NCBI GenBank assembly: GCA_049317725.1
Contig: JBMOHS010000184.1
Span: 1 to 7,489 of the forward strand
Reading direction: 5' to 3'
DNA: 7,489 nucleotides
Source: CAIOZW01 sp049317725
Lineage (GTDB): Bacteria > Acidobacteriota > Blastocatellia > RBC074
The translations under genes and the position numbers were made by a program. The notes beneath the pieces are model-generated. The model was not told the origin of the DNA. It saw only the letters and a program-made list of their open reading frames with translations, and ran no database searches. How positions within the stretch are numbered: position 1 is the first letter of the stretch; each line of letters opens with the position of its first letter. Below, piece by piece: positions 1 through 6,091 of the stretch.

Positions 1-30
1 TTCTCCATTCTCCATTTTCAATTCTCTTTT
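1..30. repeat. Short pyrimidine-rich tandem repeat at the window edge
   Basis: Two perfect tandem copies of the 7-mer TTCTCCA (positions 1-7 and 8-14) run into degenerate TTTTCAATTCTCTTTT. The tract is much more AT- and pyrimidine-rich than the coding DNA that follows. It touches the left edge, so the array may extend outside the window. It could be a small intergenic microsatellite; nothing shows a function. Confidence 0.4.
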
Positions 31-35
31 ATGCG

Positions 36-52
36 GTGTCCCTTCGGGACAC
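36..52. other. Perfect 7-bp hairpin
   Basis: GTGTCCC (36-42) and GGGACAC (46-52) form a perfect stem around a TTC loop. Neither side is followed by a T-run in the right orientation, so it is not an intrinsic terminator as seen. It could mark the 3' end of a gene lying left of the window or belong to a leader RNA. Confidence 0.35.
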
Positions 53-214
53 GGGGAAAGTTCAAAGAGAGACAAGACTCGCGTTTCGTGTTTGGATTTG
101 ATTCGTATTTTACGGGACAAAGTGGTAGTTCACCCTGAATTGCTCCTGGGTGATGCAAAAATTACTGAAAAATCGATGCTCGCGACCGCGACGATCTCAT
201 TTTTTTGTCCAAAG

Positions 215-239
215 TCTCGACCTCCGGAGGAGGTCGAGA
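215..239 (+). promoter_or_regulatory. Hairpin enclosing the Shine-Dalgarno of the DUF6702 gene
   Basis: TCTCGACCTCC (215-225) and GGAGGTCGAGA (229-239) are perfect 11-bp inverted repeats with a 3-nt loop, GGA. The right arm plus loop contains GGAGGAGGT (226-234), a near-ideal ribosome binding site placed 6 nt before the GTG at 241. In RNA, folding would bury the site, so translation could depend on opening the stem. The pairing and spacing are directly visible; the regulatory role is inference. Read on the minus strand the hairpin lacks a U-tail, so a simple terminator for the leftward operon is less likely. Confidence 0.5.
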
Positions 240-240
240 G

Positions 241-741
241 GTGCCATTCCGGTCACCAAGAGAGATGATCCACAAGTTTCACGTCAGCGTCAGCCAATTC
301 GAGTTCGATTCCCGGAGCGGGAAGACGACCATGGTCATCCGCGTCTTTGCCGATGATCTGGAGAACGCCATCTCGCGCCACGCAGGGCGCTCCTTTCCCC
401 TGCTGGGCCGGGATGGTGGGGAGATCGGGCGGGACCAAGTTCTTCACGGGGCCATTCACCGCTACCTGCAGGGCCGGGTCGAGCTGCGCAGCCGGCAGGG
501 AAGGCCCGTCCCGCTTCGCTGGGGTGGGCTCGAAGCGCGGTCCGACCTCGTCTGGCTCTACCTCGAGGCTCGCCTGCCAGGAGGAATCCGCGGTGCGCAG
601 CTCCGTCATCGCCTCTTCTGCGAGATCTTTGACGACCAGGTCAACATCGTCAATCCCATCGAGTCCGAAGGCACTAGCGGCCTCCTCTTCGAGGTCGACG
701 ACGATTTCAAAGTCTTCGAGCGCCCCCGTGCGCGCCCCTGA
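241..741 (+). CDS. DUF6702 family protein (no signal peptide)
   Basis: The 166-residue product resembles the DUF6702 family, whose function is unknown. The family pattern I recognise is an N-terminal HKFHVSV strand (residues 11-17), then FADDLE (36-41), and a conserved C-terminal block LFCEIFDDQVNIVN (125-138). GTG 241 is chosen as start because GGAGGAGGT lies 6 nt upstream. ATG 265, just before the HKFHVSV strand, has only an AGAGAG touching it, and a TTG at 205 has no visible site. Homologues I recall carry a signal peptide just ahead of the HxFHVS strand. Here the frame is open only back to a stop at 166-168 and holds no hydrophobic segment, so the protein is either cytoplasmic or has lost its leader. 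Its stop codon abuts the stop of the convergent LD-carboxypeptidase. The family call is fairly firm, the role unknown. Confidence 0.83.
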   Translation: MPFRSPREMIHKFHVSVSQFEFDSRSGKTTMVIRVFADDLENAISRHAGRSFPLLGRDGGEIGRDQVLHGAIHRYLQGRVELRSRQGRPVPLRWGGLEARSDLVWLYLEARLPGGIRGAQLRHRLFCEIFDDQVNIVNPIESEGTSGLLFEVDDDFKVFERPRARP

Positions 742-1803
742 TCAGGCACGCACCGCGCTCTCGAGGATCTCGATCGAGGCGGTCTCCGTGTCGAGGGTCG
801 TGCGGAGCCCCAGCGGCAGGGTCATCTGATCGGCGGTATGCCCGATCGTCAGCCCAAAGAGGACCGGGATTCGCAGCGGACCGAGGATGGCGTCGATGAC
901 CTCTCCAAGCGAGAATCCTGCCGAGACAAAGGGGCGAAACTCGCTCGGTCCACAGTCGACACACTCGCCAAAGATGATGCCCGCCGCCTGCTCGAGCTTT
1001 CCGGCCAGCCGCAACTGCGTCAGCATCCGATCGATCCGGTAGGGCTCCTCCCCGACATCTTCGAGGAAGAGAATGGTGTTGCGCGTCTCGATCTCGTAGG
1101 GGGTTCCCATGAGGGTCGAGATGAGCGTCAGGTTGCCGCCGGCGAGGGGGCCGGTCGCCCGCCCGGGCCGGACGACGCGGGTCGGATGGAGTGGACGGAG
1201 CGAATTGCTCTCGGGCGGATTGGTCTGACGTCCGAGCGGGCGCGCCTCGGTGATCGCTTGCCGAAAGCTCTTCTGTGAGTACCCCGTCAAGGGGGAGAGC
1301 GGTACCGGCGCGTGGAAGGTGACCAGTCCGGTCTGCTGATGAATCGCCAGATGGAGCGCCGTAATGTCGCTGTACCCGATAAAGACCTTCGGATGGCGCC
1401 GGATCAGGTCATAGTCGATGCCGTCGAGCAGGTGCGAGGCTCCGTACCCGCCGCGAATGGCGAAGACCGCATCGACCTCCGGGTCCTCGAACATTGCGTG
1501 GAGGTCGGCCAGCCGGTCCTCGACCGTGCTGCCGAAGTAGCCGGCCTTGCGTCCGACGCTGCGTCCCCATTTGACCTTCCATCCAAAATGGCGAATCGTC
1601 CGCTCGGCCTTCTGCAGGAGATCCGGGTCGCTGACCGGGGTCGCAGGGGAGATCAGGCCCACCGTATTGCCCTCGACCAGCCGCTTCGGGCGGATGAGGG
1701 GGCGGGGCTCCGACGCGCCCGTGGGCTTGGCCGGGGCCGGCTTGGTCCCCTGGGCGACGAAGGGAGCGGCGGCCACACCGGTCAGAAAGGCTCTTCGTTC
1801 CAT
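742..1803 (-). CDS. LD-carboxypeptidase (peptidase family S66), Tat-exported
   Basis: Family S66 serine peptidases remove the terminal D-alanine from murein tetrapeptides by cutting the L-D bond. This 353-residue protein shows the expected triad: Ser145 in GYSD (143-146), Glu248 in FLEDVGEEPYRID, and His322 in IGHTADQ. The conserved RGGYG lies at 117-121. Spacing between the three residues fits LdcA-type enzymes, and removing about 40 N-terminal residues leaves a normal LdcA length. The N-terminus ERRAFLTG followed by an Ala-rich stretch is a twin-arginine signal, and a Pro/Ala linker follows, so the folded enzyme should reach the periplasm. Classical LdcA is cytoplasmic. ATG 1803 is preferred, with GGAGG 9 nt upstream; a GTG at 1806 is equally in frame. 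The gene lies 66 nt downstream of the BNR protein gene on the same strand. A microcin-C-immunity-like (MccF) peptidase is the main alternative. Confidence 0.93.
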   Translation of the reverse strand: MERRAFLTGVAAAPFVAQGTKPAPAKPTGASEPRPLIRPKRLVEGNTVGLISPATPVSDPDLLQKAERTIRHFGWKVKWGRSVGRKAGYFGSTVEDRLADLHAMFEDPEVDAVFAIRGGYGASHLLDGIDYDLIRRHPKVFIGYSDITALHLAIHQQTGLVTFHAPVPLSPLTGYSQKSFRQAITEARPLGRQTNPPESNSLRPLHPTRVVRPGRATGPLAGGNLTLISTLMGTPYEIETRNTILFLEDVGEEPYRIDRMLTQLRLAGKLEQAAGIIFGECVDCGPSEFRPFVSAGFSLGEVIDAILGPLRIPVLFGLTIGHTADQMTLPLGLRTTLDTETASIEILESAVRA

Positions 1804-1822
1804 CACTCATTCCCTCCTCAGG

Positions 1823-1855
1823 GCGGGAGAGGCCGCCGGGGGGCTCCTCTCCCGC
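1823..1855 (-). promoter_or_regulatory. Intercistronic hairpin in the leftward operon
   Basis: GCGGGAGAGG (1823-1832) and CCTCTCCCGC (1846-1855) are perfect 10-bp arms around a 13-nt loop, in the gap between the propeller gene and the LD-carboxypeptidase gene. On the minus strand no U-run follows, so it is not an intrinsic terminator. It ends a few bases before the GGAGG of the downstream gene, and the CCTC of one arm could instead pair with that GAGG. A role in mRNA end protection or in tuning translation of the second gene is possible but inferred. Confidence 0.45.
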
Positions 1856-1869
1856 TGATGGGTTCGCGA

Positions 1870-4800
1870 TTAGCGGGCAGTATGGGTCCGCAACCGGTCG
1901 AGGGTTGGGACGAGGATGGTTGGGGCCGCGGCGCTCCCCGCCTTGGTGTTGAGGGTGGCGACCTCGGCGAGCAGCGAACCGAGCTTGGCCTGATAGCCGT
2001 CCAGCTCCCGCTTCTGGTCGGCATAGACCTCCCGCACTCCCTGGGTCGGCCCCCCATCCCCGTCGGCTGCCACATCGTGCAGATAGCTGATCCGCGAGTA
2101 GAGCTTGGCTCCCCCCTTGAAGGCGAGGATGTCATAGACGACCTCGGCGGCCGGATTGTGCATCTCGGCCTCGAGCGCATCGAGCTTCTCGATGAGGGCC
2201 TTTGACGGCTCGATCAGCGAGGTGGTCGCCGGTTCCGTCTGCTGCCGGAGCAGCTCGTTGCGCGCGGCGAGCTGGCGACGCACCGTTCGCAACTGCCGCA
2301 CCAGCAGCGTCAGTCGCGAGACATCATCCCGGATGGCGAGAGCCGTCTGCAGTTGCGCCGTATACTCCGCCGCGCTCAGCGTCACGCGAGGGTCTGGGAG
2401 CAGTTTGAGGTTGGCCGTCCCGATGACCTTCTCGCCGATGCGCAGCCGCGCTTGGTAGAGGCCCGGAATCGCCATCGGTCCGAAGACCGGCCCCCCAAAG
2501 TCGAGCTTCCCATTCTCGATCAGCTCGGCCCCTGTGTACTGAAGGTTCCAGACGGCAACGTTGACGCCGGGCTGGCGGGTCAGTTGCGCGCCGTTGATCG
2601 CCCGCGCCTCTCCCTCCAGATTGTCCGAATAGCCGATGGCCGGGCGTCGCTCACTGCTCAGCGCCGCCACCGGGTGGCCCCCGTCATCGAGGATCTCGAT
2701 CGAGACTGGCTCCTCGGTCGACTCTTTCAGCCAGTAGTAGATGACGGCCCCCTGAATCGGATTCTGGCCGCTGAACTTGTCGCCCGGGCCACGGCTGTTC
2801 TGCCAGCGGGTCGCGTCCGGGATCGGGAAGAGATGCTGGGCCTTCTCCCGCACCTCGGACGTCCACTGTCGAAGGACCGAGAGGTGGTCGAAGGCCCAGA
2901 TCGACCGGCCGTGGGTTGCAACGACCAGCGTATTGTCGCGGATCGCCAAGTCGTGGACGGCGACGGTCGGCAGGTTGAGCTTGAGCGGCTGCCAACTGCG
3001 CCCCCCATCGGTCGAGTAGGAGACACCCCGCTCCGTACCCAGATAGAGCAGTTGCCGGTCGACTGGGTCCTCCCGGACCGCGTGGAGGTAGTCCTCCCGC
3101 GGCAGCGACCCATCCAACCGCTCCCACGTCGCGCCGAAATCGGTCGTGCGGTAGAGGTACGGCGTCATGTCGTCGAGGCGATGATGGTCGACGACGACGT
3201 AGGCGGTCCCGGCGGCATGGCGCGAGGCCTCGATCATGCTGACCGTGCCCCACTCGGGGATGCCCGGCATGGCCGCGGTGACGTTCTTCCACGTCTGGCC
3301 ACCGTCGCGCGTCAGGTGGACCAGCCCGTCGTCGCTGCCGACCCAGATCGTGTCGCGCACCAGCGGCGACTCCGCCACGGCAAAGATCGTGCAGTAGGTC
3401 TCGACGCCCGTATTGTCCCCGGTGATCGGCCCTCCGGCCCACTGCTGCTTGCTCCGGTCGTTGCGCGTCAGATCGCCACTGATCGCCTTCCACGTCTGCC
3501 CCCCATCCGCCGTGCGGAAGAGGACGTTGCCGCCGTGATAGACCACCTTGGCATCATGCGGTGAGACGTGGATCGGTGCCGTCCACTGGAAGCGATACTT
3601 GAAGTCGGCGGCTCCGTGTCCTGACGGATCCTCCGGGAAGACGGTGACATTCCGGGCCTGTCCCGTTCGCTTGTCGAACCGCGTGAAGATTCCCCCGTAC
3701 TCTCCGGCGTAGACGATGTTGGGATCGGACCAGTCGGAGACGACCCAGCCGGCCTCCCCTCCACCGACACCGTACCAGTCGGTGTTGCGAATCCCCCCGC
3801 TTTCCAGACTATGGCTCGGTCCCTGGGCGGTCCCGATGTCCTGCATCGACCCCGCGATCATGAAGGGCGTCCGCGTATCGACGCTGACGTGATAGAACTG
3901 GCTGATCGGGAGTGCCGGCGCTGTCCAGCTCTTTCCCCCATCACTCGAGACGTCGACTCCGCCGTCGTTGCCCGTGATCATCCGCTTCGGGTTGGTCGGA
4001 TCGAACCAGACGTCGTGGTGGTCGCCGTGGTGGATTCCGCGCACGAACTCCAGCGACTTGCCCCCATCGATCGTCCGCACCATCGGCACGTTCGGGAACC
4101 ACGCCTCGTTCGGATTGGTCGGATGGACCGTGATCGTCGTGTAGTACCACGCCCGCTGCCGCAGGAGGCGGCTCGCGTTGATTAACTGCCAGGATCGTCC
4201 GCCGTCATCCGAACGGAAGAGCCCGCCCTTCTCCGCCTCGATCAGCGCGTAGACGCGCTGCCCCTCCGATGGGGCGACCGCCACTCCGACCCGGCCCCAG
4301 ATCCCCTCTGGCAGCCCGCTCCCCGTCAACTGTGACCACGTACTCCCCCCATCCCGGCTGACGTAGAGGCCGCTTCCTGGCCCCCCACTCTGCAGATCCC
4401 ACGGATAGCGGCGCGCTTGCCACAGCCCGGCGAAGACGATGCTCGGATTGGAGGGATCGAGGGCCACGTCCGAGGCTCCGGTCACCTCGTCTTTGCGCAG
4501 TACCTGCTCCCAGCTCTTTCCTCCGTCCCGCGTGCGATAGATGCCCCGTTCCGGATTTGGGCCAAAGACGTGCCCGAGGACGGCGGCAAAGGCGATCTCC
4601 GGGTTGGTCGGATGGACGACCATCGTCCCGATCTGCCCCTTCTGCTTCCAGACGTGCTGCCACGTCTGACCACCATCGGTCGATTTGTAGATCCCATTGC
4701 CCGCGGCGACATTCCCGCGGATGTTGGCCTCCCCTGATCCGACGTAGATGGTATTCGGGTCAGAAGGCGCGACCGCAATCGAGCCGATCGAGGCGATCGG

Positions 4801-5142
4801 CTGATCATCCCAGATCGATTCCCAGGTGATCCCGTGATCGTTCGATCTCCAGACTCCACCCGAGGCGGTTGCCGTGTAGAACGTCGCACTGTTGGGGACT
4901 CCCGTCACCCGGGTCACTCGTCCGCCCCAGGCTGGCCCGACGAGTCGGTACTTGAGCGCTTTTAGACCCGCTGCGCCGTTCTTCTCCGCCTCTTGCGCCT
5001 GAGAGCTGACGCCCCCAACCCATCCGCCAAGGCTGAGCCCCATCCCGATCAGCACGATCAGTGCGCTCCCTCTCATTCGATGGGCCAGGGATGTCTTCCA
5101 AGCTCTGCCGCCGCTGTCTCGTCTGTCTGTTCCTCTCCTCAT
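1870..5142 (-). CDS. Exported BNR/Asp-box (sortilin/VPS10-like) propeller protein
   Basis: The 1090-residue product belongs to the WD40/YVTN/BNR-like group often labelled glycosyl hydrolase or sortilin-like. No catalytic activity is established for this type. Eleven Asp-box motifs (S/T-x-D-x-G-x-x-W) start near residues 100, 154, 204, 262, 311, 357, 399, 544, 611, 666 and 710; the one at 357 has Leu in place of Trp. Between them lie the family block HHGDHHD (371-377), a GNDGG (391-395) and an SQFYHVSVD segment. Residues about 795-920 look like an Ig/FlgD-type sandwich ending in PDPRV. Residues about 925-1070 are helical, with Leu-rich coiled-coil character. ATG 5142 is used because AGGAGAGG lies about 10 nt upstream. 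This gives a long 22-residue n-region before the hydrophobic stretch SALIVLIGMGLSLGGWVGG; ATG 5076 would give a more compact leader. It is followed by the LD-carboxypeptidase gene, probably in one transcript. Confidence 0.93.
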   Translation of the reverse strand: MRRGTDRRDSGGRAWKTSLAHRMRGSALIVLIGMGLSLGGWVGGVSSQAQEAEKNGAAGLKALKYRLVGPAWGGRVTRVTGVPNSATFYTATASGGVWRSNDHGITWESIWDDQPIASIGSIAVAPSDPNTIYVGSGEANIRGNVAAGNGIYKSTDGGQTWQHVWKQKGQIGTMVVHPTNPEIAFAAVLGHVFGPNPERGIYRTRDGGKSWEQVLRKDEVTGASDVALDPSNPSIVFAGLWQARRYPWDLQSGGPGSGLYVSRDGGSTWSQLTGSGLPEGIWGRVGVAVAPSEGQRVYALIEAEKGGLFRSDDGGRSWQLINASRLLRQRAWYYTTITVHPTNPNEAWFPNVPMVRTIDGGKSLEFVRGIHHGDHHDVWFDPTNPKRMITGNDGGVDVSSDGGKSWTAPALPISQFYHVSVDTRTPFMIAGSMQDIGTAQGPSHSLESGGIRNTDWYGVGGGEAGWVVSDWSDPNIVYAGEYGGIFTRFDKRTGQARNVTVFPEDPSGHGAADFKYRFQWTAPIHVSPHDAKVVYHGGNVLFRTADGGQTWKAISGDLTRNDRSKQQWAGGPITGDNTGVETYCTIFAVAESPLVRDTIWVGSDDGLVHLTRDGGQTWKNVTAAMPGIPEWGTVSMIEASRHAAGTAYVVVDHHRLDDMTPYLYRTTDFGATWERLDGSLPREDYLHAVREDPVDRQLLYLGTERGVSYSTDGGRSWQPLKLNLPTVAVHDLAIRDNTLVVATHGRSIWAFDHLSVLRQWTSEVREKAQHLFPIPDATRWQNSRGPGDKFSGQNPIQGAVIYYWLKESTEEPVSIEILDDGGHPVAALSSERRPAIGYSDNLEGEARAINGAQLTRQPGVNVAVWNLQYTGAELIENGKLDFGGPVFGPMAIPGLYQARLRIGEKVIGTANLKLLPDPRVTLSAAEYTAQLQTALAIRDDVSRLTLLVRQLRTVRRQLAARNELLRQQTEPATTSLIEPSKALIEKLDALEAEMHNPAAEVVYDILAFKGGAKLYSRISYLHDVAADGDGGPTQGVREVYADQKRELDGYQAKLGSLLAEVATLNTKAGSAAAPTILVPTLDRLRTHTAR

Positions 5143-5278
5143 GCGTCCGATGCCTCTCCTTTTGATCCCCGTTGTTTTTGAGTGTGATGGTCAGTCCGCT
5201 CAGCCGAGACTGCCACTCCCGAGTGTAGCCCGAAATGTCCGATTGTGCATCGAATCCGCTCCCGGAAATGAAAAAACA

Positions 5279-5315
5279 GCCCTGAGCGCCCTCCCTTGTC
5301 GTCAGGCCTTTTTTT
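5279..5315 (+). terminator. Terminator-like hairpin with T7 tail, possible attenuator
   Basis: CCTGA (5281-5285) pairs with TCAGG (5302-5306), and G5279 pairs with C5307 across one bulged C. The loop is about 16 nt and a run of seven T follows at 5309-5315. A run of six A (5271-5276) lies on the other side, so the element could also act weakly in the opposite direction. The stem is short, which lowers confidence. No gene ends here: the neighbours are divergent. It would therefore stop or attenuate transcripts entering the rightward gene pair, or insulate the two promoters. Confidence 0.4.
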
Positions 5316-5331
5316 CAGTACCTTGAGCGCC

Positions 5332-5350
5332 GACTCTCTTGGTGGGAGTC
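5332..5350 (+). other. Leader hairpin ahead of the rightward gene pair
   Basis: GACTCTC (5332-5338) pairs with GGGAGTC (5344-5350), including one T-G wobble, around a 5-nt loop. It sits 17 nt beyond the T7 tail and about 40 nt before the next ATG. No T-run follows. It may be part of a structured 5' leader together with the upstream stem, or chance. Confidence 0.3.
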
Positions 5351-5389
5351 ACGGCAAAGGCAGGGACGTCGCAAGTTCACGGGAAATTC

Positions 5390-6046
5390 ATGGCAAACGA
5401 AAGAGGTTGGAAAGAGGCGATCGAGGAGGCCAAGCGCCTCTTCTTTCTGAGCGTCGGGATCAGCAACGCGGGGGGGCGTCGGTATCGTCCGGACCTCTCC
5501 GCCATTCTTCAGGAAGCGGGCTGGCAGCGGCAGAACTGTCAAGCGGCGATCGTCGATTACGAAGGCAAGTGGGGGCTGCGATTAACGGATCACCCCGAGG
5601 AGGGGGCTGTTTGGCTGATCGCCCATCCCTTCTCGACCGGCAAGATCGATCTGCGACTGGCCGCCATTCCGCAGCAGGTTGGCCTTCTCTTCCGTGCGCA
5701 AGACGCTTCCACGGATGTTCCTGACCGGCTCAGCTTTACGTTTCTGCCCAGTCAGGCAGGGGCGACGATTCCCTTGACGGTCATTTACCGTGAGGGAGAG
5801 GCTCAGCATCAGGTCGAGCACGAGCTTCCGCGACGCCTGCGGGGAGAATGGATTCCCTTCCGGGTGCTCGTCACCCGCGAGCTTCTCTCGGTCTTTGTCA
5901 ATCAGGATCACGTCCCCGTCCTCAAGGTTCCCCTCTCCCTGTCGCGCCCACGTCGCCAAGTCCTCGGGCTCTGGCGTGGCCCCGGCGCGGCGGCGCTCCT
6001 CACCGACCTCCGCTTGATCGAGACCGATGAATGGAACCTCTCCTAG
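5390..6046 (+). CDS. Concanavalin A-like (DUF1080-like) beta-sandwich protein
   Basis: I do not recognise a named gene. The 218-residue protein alternates short beta strands from about residue 45 onward. Its features recall ConA-like lectin/glucanase and DUF1080 (3-keto-disaccharide hydrolase) domains: AHPFSTGKIDLRL (78-90), VGLLFRAQD (97-105), WIPFRVLVTRELLSVFVNQD (154-173), and a closing LGLWRGPGAAALLTDLRL (192-209). The first 40 residues are charged and helical (ERGWKEAIEEAKR), with no signal peptide. ATG 5390 is chosen, with a weak GGGAAA just upstream; an in-frame TTG at 5339 would add 17 residues without giving a leader. It ends 45 nt before the sulfatase start, so the two are probably co-transcribed. 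That pairing suggests a carbohydrate-related role. Being unexported beside an exported enzyme is odd. Fold assignment is by pattern only. Confidence 0.75.
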   Translation: MANERGWKEAIEEAKRLFFLSVGISNAGGRRYRPDLSAILQEAGWQRQNCQAAIVDYEGKWGLRLTDHPEEGAVWLIAHPFSTGKIDLRLAAIPQQVGLLFRAQDASTDVPDRLSFTFLPSQAGATIPLTVIYREGEAQHQVEHELPRRLRGEWIPFRVLVTRELLSVFVNQDHVPVLKVPLSLSRPRRQVLGLWRGPGAAALLTDLRLIETDEWNLS

Positions 6047-6079
6047 CAGTTGACGGAGAGGAAGATCGTATCTGAAAGT

Positions 6080-6084
6080 GAGGT
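6080..6084 (+). promoter_or_regulatory. Ribosome binding site deciding the sulfatase start
   Basis: GAGGT at 6080-6084 lies 7 nt before GTG 6092. The longer frame opens with TTG 6050, which has no purine-rich site ahead of it. The GTG start also places a positively charged residue and a hydrophobic run right at the N-terminus, as a signal peptide requires. Confidence 0.6.
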
Positions 6085-6091
6085 ATTCTCC

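Larger units (their letters stand above)
5143..5389. other. Divergent intergenic region
   Basis: This stretch separates the leftward propeller operon from the rightward sandwich-sulfatase pair and should hold promoters for both. For the minus strand the best box pair I can find is TGCACA (plus-strand 5249-5244), a 16-nt spacer, then TACACT (5227-5222). Each matches consensus at four of six bases, so this is weak. Palindromic pieces are CACTC-CC-GAGTG (5214-5225) and CAGTC...GACTG (5192-5196 with 5208-5212), which could be operator half-sites. The rightward half carries a terminator-like hairpin and a second stem, listed separately. I see no convincing sigma-70 promoter for the rightward genes. 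Confidence 0.5.

Noticed and set aside
36..52. Hairpin as an intrinsic terminator
   Set aside because: Neither strand has a T-run immediately after the stem.
1312..2205. 297-codon open frame on the plus strand
   Set aside because: It spans the 3' end of the propeller gene and the 5' end of the LD-carboxypeptidase gene in antisense. Both real genes have strong motifs and ribosome sites, and this frame has no recognisable domain.
2353..3564. 403-codon open frame on the plus strand
   Set aside because: It is fully antisense to the Asp-box protein, is rich in Arg/Asp/Val and has no domain signature; it is a shadow frame of high GC.
2990..4690. Recurring similar DNA blocks such as CCACGTCTG followed by CC-rich ATCGG, suggestive of a repeat or CRISPR array
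   Set aside because: They are codons for the Asp-box motifs (DGGxTW on the minus strand). Spacing is irregular and the blocks are degenerate, as expected for protein repeats.
5076..5142. Tat signal on the propeller protein (MRRGTDRR...)
   Set aside because: The arginines are not followed by the xFLK-type motif, and the hydrophobic stretch begins about 20 residues later, so a Sec-type leader with a long n-region or a later start fits better.
6050..6091. Upstream TTG start for the sulfatase
   Set aside because: There is no ribosome site before it, and it would add 14 polar residues ahead of the signal peptide; GTG 6092 has GAGGT at 7-nt spacing.
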